The notes beneath the pieces are model-generated. The model saw only the letters and a list, made by a program, of their open reading frames with translations. It ran no database searches and was not told the origin of the DNA. The position numbers and the translations under genes are program-made. This document shows, one piece after another, positions 49,193-58,110 of a stretch of 64,000 nucleotides of DNA. This DNA is from Sagittula salina (lineage in GTDB: Bacteria; Pseudomonadota; Alphaproteobacteria; Rhodobacterales; Rhodobacteraceae): the NCBI RefSeq assembly GCF_017813235.1, contig NZ_JAGISH010000014.1:1-64000 (forward strand), read 5' to 3'. Position 1 is the stretch's first letter, and each line of letters opens with the position of its first letter.

Positions 49193-49951
49193 ATGAAGAG
49201 CGGAGACGTGCTTTGCCTGATCTGGCAGGACGGTGTGACAGTACCGGACCGTGCCGCACGGGCCCGTTTCGAAACCGCCTTTCACGCCCTGCTGCCTGTG
49301 CGCCATGTGGCGTTGAAGGCGGGCGGGGCCTGCAGCAATCCGCTGGCACTCGCCGACTCGCTGGAACTGGCGCCGGCATTGCCGCTGGGCGATGTGCTGG
49401 TCGAGGAACTGCCGCTCGATCTTCCGTATGATACGCTGGTCCTGCTGCTGCCGCAGGATGCAGAATGCGAGGCCGAGCAACTGGGCGGTGCTGTCGTCGA
49501 AGCGCTGCACCTGATGATCCGCACCGGCGGCCTGCCGATGGAGCGCGAAACAGACGCGCTCTTTGTCTCCGCGCATGTGGCCGCGCGCCGCGCCCGCCAC
49601 ATGGGTGCGCGGGACGCCGGGTTCGACGCCGCGCGGTTCTGCATCGGCATGGCCCGCAGCCTCGGGCGGATCTGGGGCGGTGCGAAGGCGACTGACCCGA
49701 CAATGTTCACGCGGCCCGATTTCCTCGTTCAGGTTCCCTTCCTGATGCACCTGCGCGCGCTCGATCCATTCTTTACCGCGCCGGACCCCTCGCAGATCCC
49801 CGACGCGCTGCTGGACGTCGCGGCGGAGCCGATCTCGCTTTCGGCATGGGTCGCCCGGATGGAGTCCGTCCTGCGTGCGATCTTCGGCGCGCCTGTCCGT
49901 GGCCCCGCCCGGGTCCCGAGCAGCTTTCCAAAGGCCTTCAACCCGGACTGA
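49193..49951 (+). CDS. Uncharacterised protein upstream of fliK
   Basis: A 252-residue protein without a signal or membrane segment that I do not recognise. It is acidic and helical, with a conserved-looking core (ALPLGDVLVEELPLDLPYDTLVLLL around 65-90) and MVFSAHVAARRARHMG in the middle. ATG at 49193 is used; an upstream ATG at 49100 is in frame but its codon use looks non-coding. It lies 170 bases before fliK, likely in the same unit, so a role in rod or hook assembly is possible. Confidence 0.6.
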   Translation: MKSGDVLCLIWQDGVTVPDRAARARFETAFHALLPVRHVALKAGGACSNPLALADSLELAPALPLGDVLVEELPLDLPYDTLVLLLPQDAECEAEQLGGAVVEALHLMIRTGGLPMERETDALFVSAHVAARRARHMGARDAGFDAARFCIGMARSLGRIWGGAKATDPTMFTRPDFLVQVPFLMHLRALDPFFTAPDPSQIPDALLDVAAEPISLSAWVARMESVLRAIFGAPVRGPARVPSSFPKAFNPD

Positions 49952-49978
49952 TCCACAATTATGTTTATGATGTCGGCG

Positions 49979-50018
49979 GTTTGTGCTTATCTGATCTTGT
50001 AAAGAGCAGATAACAAAC
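49979..50018 (+). other. Long imperfect hairpin in the fliK leader
   Basis: Inverted repeats pair as GTTTG/CAAAC (49979-49983 with 50014-50018), TTATCTG/CAGATAA (49987-49993 with 50007-50013) and TCTT/AAGA (49995-49998 with 50002-50005) around a GTA loop. Sixteen pairs are formed with one 3-base bulge and one mismatch. No T-run follows, so it is unlikely to be a simple terminator. It lies about 100 bases before the fliK start. Confidence 0.55.
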
Positions 50019-50120
50019 AGGCCAACCCGCCATGAGATCAGAGTTAGGACCGGGCCCGGCCCGGTATGGCGCGTGGCAATCGCCTGCGCTTGCGGGTTCC
50101 AACCGAAGGATCGTCGCGCG

Positions 50121-51461
50121 ATGAAGCTGATGGCGCTTTTCAACACCCTCCCCGCGGCGGGCGAGGGTGCGACCAGTGCGGAGAAGCCCGCCGCAGAGGG
50201 CGGGCTGTTCGGGGCGATGCTGTCACTCCTGCAGTCGGTAACGACGGCCACGCCGGAGGGCGGGGACGCCACGGCAGAGGGTGCCGGGGCCGATTTCCTG
50301 AAGTTGGCCGATCCGAACCTTTCCGAAGGTGAGCGCGATGCGCTACTGGCCCAATTGGCTGAAGAACTGTCCCTCACCCTGACGCCGGAGCGGTTGGCAG
50401 CAGCGCAGGCCACGCTTGCGGGCGAAGATGCCGCGGCGCTGCGGGACGGGCTGGCACGGTTGGCGGCAATGATGGAGGATGCGGATCTGGGTGACGCCGA
50501 GCGCACGGCCATGTTGGCGCCGCTGGTCGGCGGACTGACGACCGTGCTTTCCCAGGCGGATGCCCGAACCGCTCTGTGCCTCGTTTTGGAAGGGGCCGGA
50601 GTGCCCGAACCGGTCGACGCCGATGGGCAGAGCCTGCTTCCCAAGGGTGACGCGGCGGACGTGGTCGCACTGGCAAAGGCCATCGCCGGGGCAACCGGAA
50701 CACAGCACGCGCCGGGAGCAGGCAAGGCTCTGGACCGGCTGGCTGCGCGGCTAGCGGAGGCGCAGACGTCGCAGCGGGTCCAGGCGACGGGCGAGGCCGC
50801 GCGAATTGACCCCGAGACGATCGAACCGCTGACCCGCGACCTCGTCGAGACGCTGACCACGCAGGGAGATGCGCGGACAAAGAGCTTTCGGGAAGTGATC
50901 GCCGCGCTGACGGGCGCGCCGGAAGCAGATTCCGTGAGGTTTTCCCCTGCGATGGAGGGGGATGCCATGGCCGCGAGCCCGGTGGACAGCCTGCGTGCCT
51001 ATCGGACCAGCGCCGAGCCGGTCCCCGTGGCCCAGGCGGCACGACCAGAGGTGGCCGTCGAGCCGCGTCAGGTGCTGGATCAGGTGCGCGGCAAGGTTTC
51101 GGAGGATGGCCGCATCCGCGTGGCGTTACGGCCCGAGGGGCTGGGGGCGCTGGAAATCGACCTCGCGCCGGACGAAGCCGGGCGGCTCCAGGTGACGGTA
51201 CGCGCCGAACAGGCGTCGGTGCTGACCGCGCTAAGGGCGGACCGCGACGGGCTGGTGGCGCTTCTGCGGGACGCCGGGCACGCACTGGACAACAGCAGCC
51301 TGACCTTTGCCGACATGGGCGGGCAGGGCACCCGGCAAGGCCAGAGACAGGGCGCTCCGCAGGGGCAGGGCTTTTCGGCCTTTTCCGGCGAGGCGCCCGC
51401 CGAACAGGACATCGATATCCCGTTGCAGGTCGCGGCGGGCGGTGTCGACATCAGGGTGTGA
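50121..51461 (+). CDS. fliK: Flagellar hook-length control protein FliK
   Basis: A 446-residue, Ala/Gly/Asp-rich protein. The N-terminal two thirds have low complexity. The C-terminal hook-length domain is seen at about residues 330-410 (RIRVALRPEGLGALEIDLAP, VTVRAEQASVLTALRADRDGLVALLRDAG). FliK measures hook length and makes FlhB switch specificity. ATG at 50121 with AAGGA upstream is preferred to a GTG at 50073. flgD starts 15 bases downstream. Confidence 0.85.
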   Translation: MKLMALFNTLPAAGEGATSAEKPAAEGGLFGAMLSLLQSVTTATPEGGDATAEGAGADFLKLADPNLSEGERDALLAQLAEELSLTLTPERLAAAQATLAGEDAAALRDGLARLAAMMEDADLGDAERTAMLAPLVGGLTTVLSQADARTALCLVLEGAGVPEPVDADGQSLLPKGDAADVVALAKAIAGATGTQHAPGAGKALDRLAARLAEAQTSQRVQATGEAARIDPETIEPLTRDLVETLTTQGDARTKSFREVIAALTGAPEADSVRFSPAMEGDAMAASPVDSLRAYRTSAEPVPVAQAARPEVAVEPRQVLDQVRGKVSEDGRIRVALRPEGLGALEIDLAPDEAGRLQVTVRAEQASVLTALRADRDGLVALLRDAGHALDNSSLTFADMGGQGTRQGQRQGAPQGQGFSAFSGEAPAEQDIDIPLQVAAGGVDIRV

Positions 51462-51476
51462 AACAAGGAGACCCGC

Positions 51477-52145
51477 ATGGCCATTGACCCCCTCGGCCTG
51501 ACGGCCGCATCCTCGGCGGCCCCGACGGCTTCGGCCTCCATGAGCCAGCTCAGCGAGGACTACCAGAGCTTTATCACGCTGCTCACGGCGCAGATCCAGA
51601 ACCAGGACCCGCTGGAGCCGATGGACAGCACCACTTTCATAAGCCAGCTGGCGCAGTTGAGCCAGGTGGAACAGGCGGTATCGACCAATGACAAGCTGGA
51701 CGGCATTGCGACGCAGCTGTCGAGCATGGCGGCGGTGTCGGGGTTGTCGCTGATCGGCAGGACCGTTGTCGCGCCGGGCGATCAGGTCTCGCTCGCGGAT
51801 GGCTCGGCCACCGTCGGCTATCGTCTGAGCGCTGACGCCGCAGCGGTGCGGATTTCGGTGCAGGCCGCCGACGGCACGCTCTTGCGGATGCTGGACGGCA
51901 GCGGGACGACCGGCGGCGAGGTGCACCAGATCACGTGGGATGGTGACGACTACGAGGGGCTTCAGGTGCCGGACGGCACTTACAACGTCGTGGTGGAGGC
52001 CCTGGACGCCGAGGGCTACACGGTCCCGGCGCAGGCCTATGCCTCGGCCCAGGTGGCCAGCATGACCTTCGAGGACGGGCTGGCGACGCTGCATCTGGAA
52101 AACGGCCGCAGCGTCGCGGCCGGATTGGTCGAGGAAGTTCGCTGA
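51477..52145 (+). CDS. flgD: Flagellar hook scaffold protein FlgD
   Basis: A 222-residue hook cap protein. It has the N-terminal FlgD motif (YQSFITLLTAQIQNQDPLEPMDSTTFISQLAQLSQVEQ, about residues 29-66; landmarks QNQDPLEP and QLAQLSQVEQ) and a C-terminal Ig-like region (TWDGDDYEGLQVPDGTYNV). It caps the growing hook for FlgE assembly. It follows fliK by 15 bases with ACAAGGAG as RBS. Confidence 0.93.
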   Translation: MAIDPLGLTAASSAAPTASASMSQLSEDYQSFITLLTAQIQNQDPLEPMDSTTFISQLAQLSQVEQAVSTNDKLDGIATQLSSMAAVSGLSLIGRTVVAPGDQVSLADGSATVGYRLSADAAAVRISVQAADGTLLRMLDGSGTTGGEVHQITWDGDDYEGLQVPDGTYNVVVEALDAEGYTVPAQAYASAQVASMTFEDGLATLHLENGRSVAAGLVEEVR

Positions 52146-52163
52146 GCGGTCTTCCCGTTTGGG

Positions 52164-52190
52164 CGAGCCGGGGCATGACTGCCCGGCTCG
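52164..52190. terminator. Bidirectional terminator between flgD and the fliL-like gene
   Basis: A 9-bp perfect stem CGAGCCGGG/CCCGGCTCG (52164-52172 with 52182-52190) with a nine-base loop separates convergent flgD and fliL-like genes. No clear T-run follows on either side, so termination may be partly Rho dependent. Confidence 0.5.
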
Positions 52191-52205
52191 CGGCAACTGC
52201 CCCGC

Positions 52206-52832
52206 TTAGATGCGGGGCACGTCTGCCTTGATCAGCGACAGGAAAAGCACGTCGGATACATCGGCGCCGAACCCGTCCCGCAGGTCGGAGGCCAGCTTCT
52301 CCGACAGCTTCTCCGTGTCGATACTGGGCCCGGTCATCAGCGCGGTGGTCGCGGCATGGTGCATGGAGGTCAGAATGGCATCGCGCAGGCGGGATGCATT
52401 CTCCGCCTCGGCATAGATCCCCGCCGCAGCGCTGTCCTTCATCGCCACGCCCACGTCGGAAACCACGTAAGTAACGGTATTGGCGCGGTAGACAGGAACG
52501 CTCATGCGGCCCAGTCGGACCACGGCGGCGTCGGAGACCGGCTCCGGCCGGGTCATGGACGCCTTCGTCGGCGTCATTTCCTGCACGGAGGCATGGCCAC
52601 TGCTTTTGCTGGCGGAGGGCATGTGCCGCGTGTCGTCCTCGATGGAGGAGATTTGCGGCTCGCTCTCGGCCAGTGCATCGAGCGCCCGCTCGGCGGCAGA
52701 GCGGGCGGGGGTGGCATTGCTGGCGTGTTGGTCGCTTGCGGGTTCTGCGACGAAAAGGATCTCTCCTCCCGCATAGCCCGCAGCCCCGCACAGGATGGGC
52801 AGGGCCGTAAATGCGATGATAATTTTCTTCAT
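52206..52832 (-). CDS. FliL-like membrane-anchored protein
   Basis: A 208-residue protein with an N-terminal membrane anchor (IIIAFTALPILCGAAGYAGG), a polar linker of about 90 residues, and a C-terminal domain with VVRLGRMSVPVYRAN, ENASRLRDAILTSMH and LSEKLASDLRDGFG. This architecture and the location downstream of flgH fit the basal-body-associated FliL protein of alphaproteobacteria. Sequence similarity is only partial. It supports stator function in known systems. Confidence 0.55.
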   Translation of the reverse strand: MKKIIIAFTALPILCGAAGYAGGEILFVAEPASDQHASNATPARSAAERALDALAESEPQISSIEDDTRHMPSASKSSGHASVQEMTPTKASMTRPEPVSDAAVVRLGRMSVPVYRANTVTYVVSDVGVAMKDSAAAGIYAEAENASRLRDAILTSMHHAATTALMTGPSIDTEKLSEKLASDLRDGFGADVSDVLFLSLIKADVPRI

Positions 52833-52902
52833 CTTGGAATCCCGAATTCTCCAGGTCGCCGTCGACCATGATGGGGGATTCGGGCTTTAGTGTCTTTGGA
52901 TC

Positions 52903-52937
52903 GTGACCGAACCGGGGCGATTTCCCGCTCCGGTCAC
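52903..52937 (-). other. Stem-loop between flgH and the fliL-like gene
   Basis: Arms GTGACCG/CGGTCAC (52903-52909 with 52931-52937) enclose an inner CGGG/CCCG stem (52913-52916 with 52924-52927). It lies in the 148-base gap after the flgH stop and may mark the end of the flgF-G-A-H transcript. Confidence 0.4.
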
Positions 52938-52980
52938 CAATCCGCAGGTCGGGCGCCGATCGACGCCGGACGGGAAACGA

Positions 52981-53742
52981 TCAATAGGGCAGGATGACGT
53001 CCATGATGTCTTCGCCGTAGCCGCGTGCCTGCTGCCGCGAAACGGCGCCGCGCCCACCGTAGCCGATTCGAGCTTCGGCCATCTTGTCGTAGGGAATGGT
53101 ATTGTCGCGGTCGATGTCCTGCTGGCGAATGATGCCAGAGACGCGCAGTTCACGCAGTTCCTCGTTCACCTTAACCTCTTGCCGGCCGATCACCACGAAA
53201 TTGCCGTTCGGCAGTTCCTGCACCACCAGCGCCGCCATGCGCAGCGAGATGCTTTCGTCGCGCTTGATTGCCCCCTTGCCTGACGCACCGGTGGAGGAGC
53301 TGATATCGACGAGGTTGTCCTGCGGCAGATCTTCCGGCCCGACGCCGGGCAGCACCTTGTCGATCTGGGTGCCGTAGCCAAAGAACTTCGGGAAGGCGAG
53401 GGTACTCTGCCCGGATCGCTCGCGGCTCGAGGAATTCCGCAGGCTTGCCGCGTCGCTGATGTCGATGACGATGGTCAGGATATCGCCGACCTCGGTGGCC
53501 CGCTGATCGCCGAAGAAGCCGGTGGAGCCGGTTTCCCAGAGCGACGCGGCCTCTGCCCGGTAGGGCATCCGCGCGGGTTCCGGCGCCGGCATCGGCACGT
53601 TGACCGTCCGCGCTTCGGTCAGCTGCTGCTGATCGACGCCGACCGGGCTGAGTTCCGGTTCGCGGTCGAAGACAGGAGAGCTGCACCCCGCCATGACCAG
53701 GAGGACGGGGCCGGTGCAAAGGGAAAGACGGGAGCGTGTCAT
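52981..53742 (-). CDS. flgH: Flagellar L-ring protein FlgH
   Basis: A 253-residue lipoprotein. A signal peptide ends in a lipobox LVMAGC with Cys20. The body shows FlgH features FGDQRATEVGDILTIVID, and the C-terminal LRVSGIIRQQDID and ARIGYGGRG. It forms the outer-membrane L ring. ATG overlaps flgA by four bases. Confidence 0.93.
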   Translation of the reverse strand: MTRSRLSLCTGPVLLVMAGCSSPVFDREPELSPVGVDQQQLTEARTVNVPMPAPEPARMPYRAEAASLWETGSTGFFGDQRATEVGDILTIVIDISDAASLRNSSSRERSGQSTLAFPKFFGYGTQIDKVLPGVGPEDLPQDNLVDISSSTGASGKGAIKRDESISLRMAALVVQELPNGNFVVIGRQEVKVNEELRELRVSGIIRQQDIDRDNTIPYDKMAEARIGYGGRGAVSRQQARGYGEDIMDVILPY

Positions 53743-54404
53743 CGGATTACCTCGACAAGGCCTTCTTCGCGGGCGATGGCCACGAGAGGCGTGTTGCTGA
53801 CAAGATTGACGATGCGCACGTCCTGCCCCTTGTGGGCATCGTCCAGTGCGCGTCCCGGGGCGGTCACCACAAGGCGGCCGTCGTCATAGAGAATGTTGAC
53901 CTTGTCGCCCCGCGTGATGACCAGCGGCTGGATGACCGACTGCGACATGACCGGACGGCCGGGCGACAGCATCCGGCGCACTTGCATACCCTCAAGGTCC
54001 TCGGCGGCGGTGACGGTATAGGCTCCGACGCGGCGCAGCGGCAGGTCGACCATGTTGAAGTCGGACTTCGACACGATCTGGCCCGGCATCAACTGGCGCG
54101 TCGGCACCGGGATCGAAAGCTGCGCAACGGCGATACCCGCCAGGCGGTGGGTCAGCCCGTCCTCGGTCACCGCATTGGCGAGAAACCGCCCGGTGTCCCG
54201 ATCCATCCAGAAGGCGGAGATCAGGTCGGCGTCCTGCAGATCCGCGCCTTGGGTAAAGCGCAGCTTCAGCACTGCGTCGATGGGCAGGCGGCCCTCCCAG
54301 TTCTGACGGACCTGTTCGTCGATCAGAACGTCGGGCGTTTCCGCCCGGAGGGCGGGGGCGAGCAGCGTCAAGGCGGCAAGCAGGAGCGGGAGGGCGCGGT
54401 GCAT
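53739..54404 (-). CDS. flgA: Flagellar P-ring chaperone FlgA
   Basis: A 221-residue periplasmic protein with a Sec signal (LPLLLAALTLLAPALRA). The SAF-like C-terminal part has LPLRRVGAYTV, SPGRPVMSQSVIQPLVITRGDKVNILYDDG and the end AREEGLVEVIR. FlgA assists assembly of the FlgI P ring. It lies three bases after flgG and overlaps flgH by four. Confidence 0.9.
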   Translation of the reverse strand: MHRALPLLLAALTLLAPALRAETPDVLIDEQVRQNWEGRLPIDAVLKLRFTQGADLQDADLISAFWMDRDTGRFLANAVTEDGLTHRLAGIAVAQLSIPVPTRQLMPGQIVSKSDFNMVDLPLRRVGAYTVTAAEDLEGMQVRRMLSPGRPVMSQSVIQPLVITRGDKVNILYDDGRLVVTAPGRALDDAHKGQDVRIVNLVSNTPLVAIAREEGLVEVIR

Positions 54405-54407
54405 GGC

Positions 54408-55193
54408 TTACTTGATCTGGTTGGCCGCGGACATCATCTGGTCGGCGGTCTCGATGGCCTTCGAGTTCATCTCGTAGGCCCGTTGCGCCTGGATGAGGTC
54501 GGTGATCTGGCGGATGATGTCCACGTTCGAGGATTCCAGGTAACCCTGACGCAGAATGCCGATCCCGGCATCCCCCGGCAGCGCGGGGACCGGGTCGCCC
54601 GAAGCCTCGGTGGCCTGCAACAGGTTGTTGCCAAGCGGCCGCATCCCGGCATCGTTGACAAAGGTGGTCAGGGTCATCTGTCCGACTTCGACGGGCAAGG
54701 TCTCGTTCTCGACGAAGGCGCTGATGATGCCGGATTCGCTGATCTGTACGGAGGTGGTGTTGTCTGGCAGCACGATGCCGGGATCGACCTCGAAACCCTG
54801 GTGGTTGACGATCTGTCCCTGCGCGGACAGCCGGAAGGAACCGTCCCTGGTGTAGGACTGCGTTCCGTCCGGCATGTTGACGGTGAAATAGCCGCGCCCG
54901 TCGATGGCGACGTCTAGCTGGTTCTGCGTTTCGGTCAGGCCGCCCTGGGTATTCAGCCGCACGGTGCCCACGGCGCGCACGCCCAGGCCCACGTCCAGCC
55001 CGACGGGGCGGGTCGTGCCCTGCTCCGAGGTCGCAGCGCCTTCGCGGGCCTGGTTTTCGTAGATCAGGTCGGTGAACGAGGCGCGCGCGCTCTTGAAACC
55101 GGTGGTGTTCGCATTGGCGATATTGTTGGAGATGACGTCGACGTTTGTCTGCTGCGCCATCATGCCGGTCGCTGCGATGCCCAAGGCCTTCAT
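54408..55193 (-). CDS. flgG: Flagellar distal rod protein FlgG
   Basis: A 261-residue rod protein of normal length. It has the rod motif NVDVISNNIANANTTGFKSARASF near the N-terminus, YLESSNVDIIRQITDLIQAQRAYEMNSKAIETADQMM near the C-terminus (landmarks QRAYEMNSK and ADQMM), and DQPARGYF-like GRGYFTV in the middle. It builds the distal rod. flgF lies 27 bases upstream. Confidence 0.96.
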   Translation of the reverse strand: MKALGIAATGMMAQQTNVDVISNNIANANTTGFKSARASFTDLIYENQAREGAATSEQGTTRPVGLDVGLGVRAVGTVRLNTQGGLTETQNQLDVAIDGRGYFTVNMPDGTQSYTRDGSFRLSAQGQIVNHQGFEVDPGIVLPDNTTSVQISESGIISAFVENETLPVEVGQMTLTTFVNDAGMRPLGNNLLQATEASGDPVPALPGDAGIGILRQGYLESSNVDIIRQITDLIQAQRAYEMNSKAIETADQMMSAANQIK

Positions 55194-55220
55194 GTGATGT
55201 CCCTTTTCATCCGGTCCTCA

Positions 55221-55970
55221 TCAGCCGTTACGGCCGATGCGGCTCAGCATTTCCTTTTTCAGGTCGTCGTTGGTGGAGATCAGGTTCAGCGCGTGCTGAT
55301 AGGCCTGCTGGATGTCGATGAGTCGGGTGACTTCGGTCACGGAATGGACGTTGGAGGATTCCAGCGCCCCCTGCATCAACTGGGTGGCGCCGTCGTCTGG
55401 CTGCAGTCCTTCCGCGCCCTCCTGCGGCACGAACATGCCGCCTCCGACCCGGTTCAGGGACTGGCGGTCGGGCAGGGTGAAAATGCCCACCTGTCCCATG
55501 ACCGCGCCCTGCGTCGAGGAGATCACGCCGTCGTTGGAGATCGTCGCTGAGGCGGCGAATTCCGGTGCCAATTCCAACGGGGCGCCGGCGGGGTCCAACA
55601 CCTGCGCGCCGCTGGCGGTCATCACCCGCCCCTGCGCGTCCAGAACAAAGCCGCCGTCGCGGCCATAACCGGTGCGCCCGTCGGCCATCCGGTAGGCGAA
55701 CCACCCCGGTCCGGCCAGCGCCAGGTCCAGCGGGTTGCCGGTCTGCACCACCGTGCCGGGGCTGTTGTCGAGGTAAGACCCCCGGTCAATGACATAGCTG
55801 GTGTCCTGCTCGGCCGCCGCGCCGCTGTCCTGATCGAGGTAGCTCTCGAACAGAACGCGTTCGGCCTTGAAGCCGCTGGAATTGGCGTTGGCGATGTTGT
55901 TCGAGGTGACGTCGAGCTGACGCTCGAGGACCACGAGACGCGACAACGCTACATAAGTGGAATTATCCAT
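55221..55970 (-). CDS. flgF: Flagellar proximal rod protein FlgF
   Basis: A 249-residue rod protein with VTSNNIANANSSGFKAERVLF near the N-terminus, DLALAGPGWFAYRMADGRTGYGRDGGF in the centre (landmarks GPGWFAY and GYGRDG) and LESSNVHSVTEVTRLIDIQQAYQHAL at the C-terminus. It is the first gene of the flgF-flgG-flgA-flgH operon. The ATG is divergent from the TPR-like gene, with 83 bases between starts. Confidence 0.94.
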   Translation of the reverse strand: MDNSTYVALSRLVVLERQLDVTSNNIANANSSGFKAERVLFESYLDQDSGAAAEQDTSYVIDRGSYLDNSPGTVVQTGNPLDLALAGPGWFAYRMADGRTGYGRDGGFVLDAQGRVMTASGAQVLDPAGAPLELAPEFAASATISNDGVISSTQGAVMGQVGIFTLPDRQSLNRVGGGMFVPQEGAEGLQPDDGATQLMQGALESSNVHSVTEVTRLIDIQQAYQHALNLISTNDDLKKEMLSRIGRNG

Positions 55971-56053
55971 GACTTCGAATCCGACAATTCATCGTTTTCT
56001 TATTCTGTTCTTGCCAAATGTGCGAGAAACGCTAGGATAAAGCAAGCATAAAC

Positions 56054-57976
56054 GTGGCGAAAGCGAGCGAGGATTTGTCCTATTCTTGTGCTCTTCAGGG
56101 CAGGCACGCGGCGGTTCTGGCGCTGCTGCTGTGCGCCTGTCCGGCGCTGGCGCGGGAGTCGGGTTCCGCACCGCTCCTGCCAGTAGTGGGCCTTGGGGCG
56201 GACCTCGGGGCGGGCAATGCCGCCATCGTTCCGACCGGGCTGACCAAGGTGCTTCTGCCGCCGCTGGACGCCATCGACCCGCCAGTGCTTTATCTCAAGC
56301 AGCGCGACCCACAGCCCTTCCTTGAGGAGCGGCGCAAGCTGATGGCCGCCATCGAAGCCGCGCCGGAAGGCTCGTCGGATCGCGCCCGCGCGCTGACCGA
56401 TCTGGCCGAGTTTCTCTTTGCCCACGCCATGGCGCCCGAGGGCCTGTCGGTTCTGGGCGGCCTCGACGGCAAGCGCCTGCCGCCCGCGCACAAGCTGCGC
56501 GCCAGCGCCTTTGAACTGGCGCTGGGGCTGATCGATCCACGTCGGCATCCGCTGACGGACCGGGCCCGCGCCCTGCTGTCGCCAAAGCACAAGGACTGGC
56601 CGGATCAGCCATTGTTCCTCGTTCTGTCCCACTTGCGGGAGACCGACTGCACGGAGGCCGCGCCACTTCTGGGCGAGGCGGTCGCGCGGCTGGCGCGCTT
56701 TCCCAAACCGGTGCAGGAACGCGTGTTGCCGGGGTTCCTCGAATGCGCCATCGAGACGGAGCAATGGCGGCTGGCGCGTGACCTGGCGGCGGCCTTCGAC
56801 GGTTACGAGGGGTTGCGCGGCGGAACGGCCTATCACTACCTTCTTGGACGCGCCGCCGAAGCGGGAAACGAGCCGCTGGCCGCCTTTGACAGCTACGCGA
56901 TGGCGCAGGACGGGCGCGACCTCTGGGCGCACCGCGCGCGGCGCGCCATCGTCGACCTGGCGCTGCGCCACGAGGCCGCCGACCCCACCGAGGCGGTCAC
57001 CCTCCTGCGGCAGGAGACGGAAGTCTGGCGCGGCGACAGGCACGCGCGCCTCACGCTGGACGCGCTGGCCTCGCTACAGATCATCGCCGGTGACGAGATT
57101 GCAGCCATCGAGACCTACGGCAAGCTCATGCAGCGCCACCCTGAAGGCGACGCCGCGAAGGAGGCCCGCCAGAAAGCACGCGCGCTGTTTGGCGAATTCT
57201 ACCGCAAGGGCGCGGCGGGCGAGATCGCGCTGGGGCCCTTCCTGTCCGCGCATGACCGCATCGCCTCTTACTTTCGCTTCACCCCCGCCTTTGCCAATGC
57301 CGCCGAGACGCTGGCCGATACCTTCCTGCTGACTGGCGCCACGACGGTGGCGGCGCGGGAATATGCCACGACCTCGGACTACCTCGCGGCGATGCAGGAC
57401 CTCGGGCTGGGCGCGCCCGCGCCGAACCAGCTGGACCGACTTGCGGTGAAGGAGGCGGAGGCGCTGCTGCGCGGCGGTCAGTTCGAAACGCTGGGTTCGC
57501 TGCTGGCCGCGCGCCCGGAGCCGACGGACCCGGAACTGCGCGCCCGCCGCGCCATCGTCGCGGCCCGTTATCTCGACGAGACCGGGCAGACGGCGGAACT
57601 TCTGGCAGAGCCCGCCCCGGATGCGCCTCCGCAGGCCCTGCGCCTGCGCGCGCAGGCGTGGTTCGACCGGCAGGACTGGGCGCGGGCGAACTCGGCCTAT
57701 GCGGCGCTGCATGCGCGGCTCGGCCCCGCAATGCCGCTGCCGGACGCGATCCGGACGCTGCTCTCTGCCTACCGTGCGCAGGATCACGAGCGCACCGCCG
57801 AGATCGCCGCCGCCTTTCCGGCGCTTACGGAACTGCCCGGCTGGGTGGAGATCGCGCGCACCCTCACCGAAGAGGCCCCCGAGCTGCTGCCACTGAGCAA
57901 GGGGACAGCGCAGGCCCGCATCGAAAACGCCACCGAGACGCTCAGAAATTTGCCGGTAAATCCGCCAGGCGAATGA
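56054..57976 (+). CDS. Exported TPR-like protein of the flagellar cluster
   Basis: A 640-residue protein with a signal peptide (AVLALLLCACPALA, cleavage before RESGS). The rest is almost entirely alpha-helical with TPR-like repeats (RARALTDLAEFLFAHAM, AAFDSYAMAQDGRDLWAHRARRAI, AAIETYGKLMQRHPEGDAA). I do not recognise a named family. Length and location recall exported motor-associated repeat proteins such as MotC of rhizobia, but similarity is not evident. Start GTG at 56054; TTG at 56075 is an alternative. A TTGCCA-N16-TAGGAT promoter lies at 56011-56038. Confidence 0.65.
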   Translation: MAKASEDLSYSCALQGRHAAVLALLLCACPALARESGSAPLLPVVGLGADLGAGNAAIVPTGLTKVLLPPLDAIDPPVLYLKQRDPQPFLEERRKLMAAIEAAPEGSSDRARALTDLAEFLFAHAMAPEGLSVLGGLDGKRLPPAHKLRASAFELALGLIDPRRHPLTDRARALLSPKHKDWPDQPLFLVLSHLRETDCTEAAPLLGEAVARLARFPKPVQERVLPGFLECAIETEQWRLARDLAAAFDGYEGLRGGTAYHYLLGRAAEAGNEPLAAFDSYAMAQDGRDLWAHRARRAIVDLALRHEAADPTEAVTLLRQETEVWRGDRHARLTLDALASLQIIAGDEIAAIETYGKLMQRHPEGDAAKEARQKARALFGEFYRKGAAGEIALGPFLSAHDRIASYFRFTPAFANAAETLADTFLLTGATTVAAREYATTSDYLAAMQDLGLGAPAPNQLDRLAVKEAEALLRGGQFETLGSLLAARPEPTDPELRARRAIVAARYLDETGQTAELLAEPAPDAPPQALRLRAQAWFDRQDWARANSAYAALHARLGPAMPLPDAIRTLLSAYRAQDHERTAEIAAAFPALTELPGWVEIARTLTEEAPELLPLSKGTAQARIENATETLRNLPVNPPGE

Positions 57977-58009
57977 AAGTGCAAACAAGAGCTTGCAAAA
58001 ATGGGCGAC

Positions 58010-58018
58010 TTATCCACA
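58010..58018 (+). other. DnaA box upstream of flgE
   Basis: TTATCCACA, a perfect DnaA consensus, in the gap between the TPR-like gene and flgE. It matches the box at 48890. Two copies in two flagellar intergenic regions may be chance or regulation. Confidence 0.4.
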
Positions 58019-58110
58019 ATACTTTCACCGGCTTTTTGTTCAGGATTGGGACACGGGGCAAAGGTGAAGCAAACGGCGCGCAAAGCGTCGGGAAATAATC
58101 GAGGCAGGAC

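Noticed and set aside
50073-50120. Upstream GTG start for fliK
   Set aside because: The extra 16 residues do not look like FliK and the ATG at 50121 has an AAGGA site at suitable distance.
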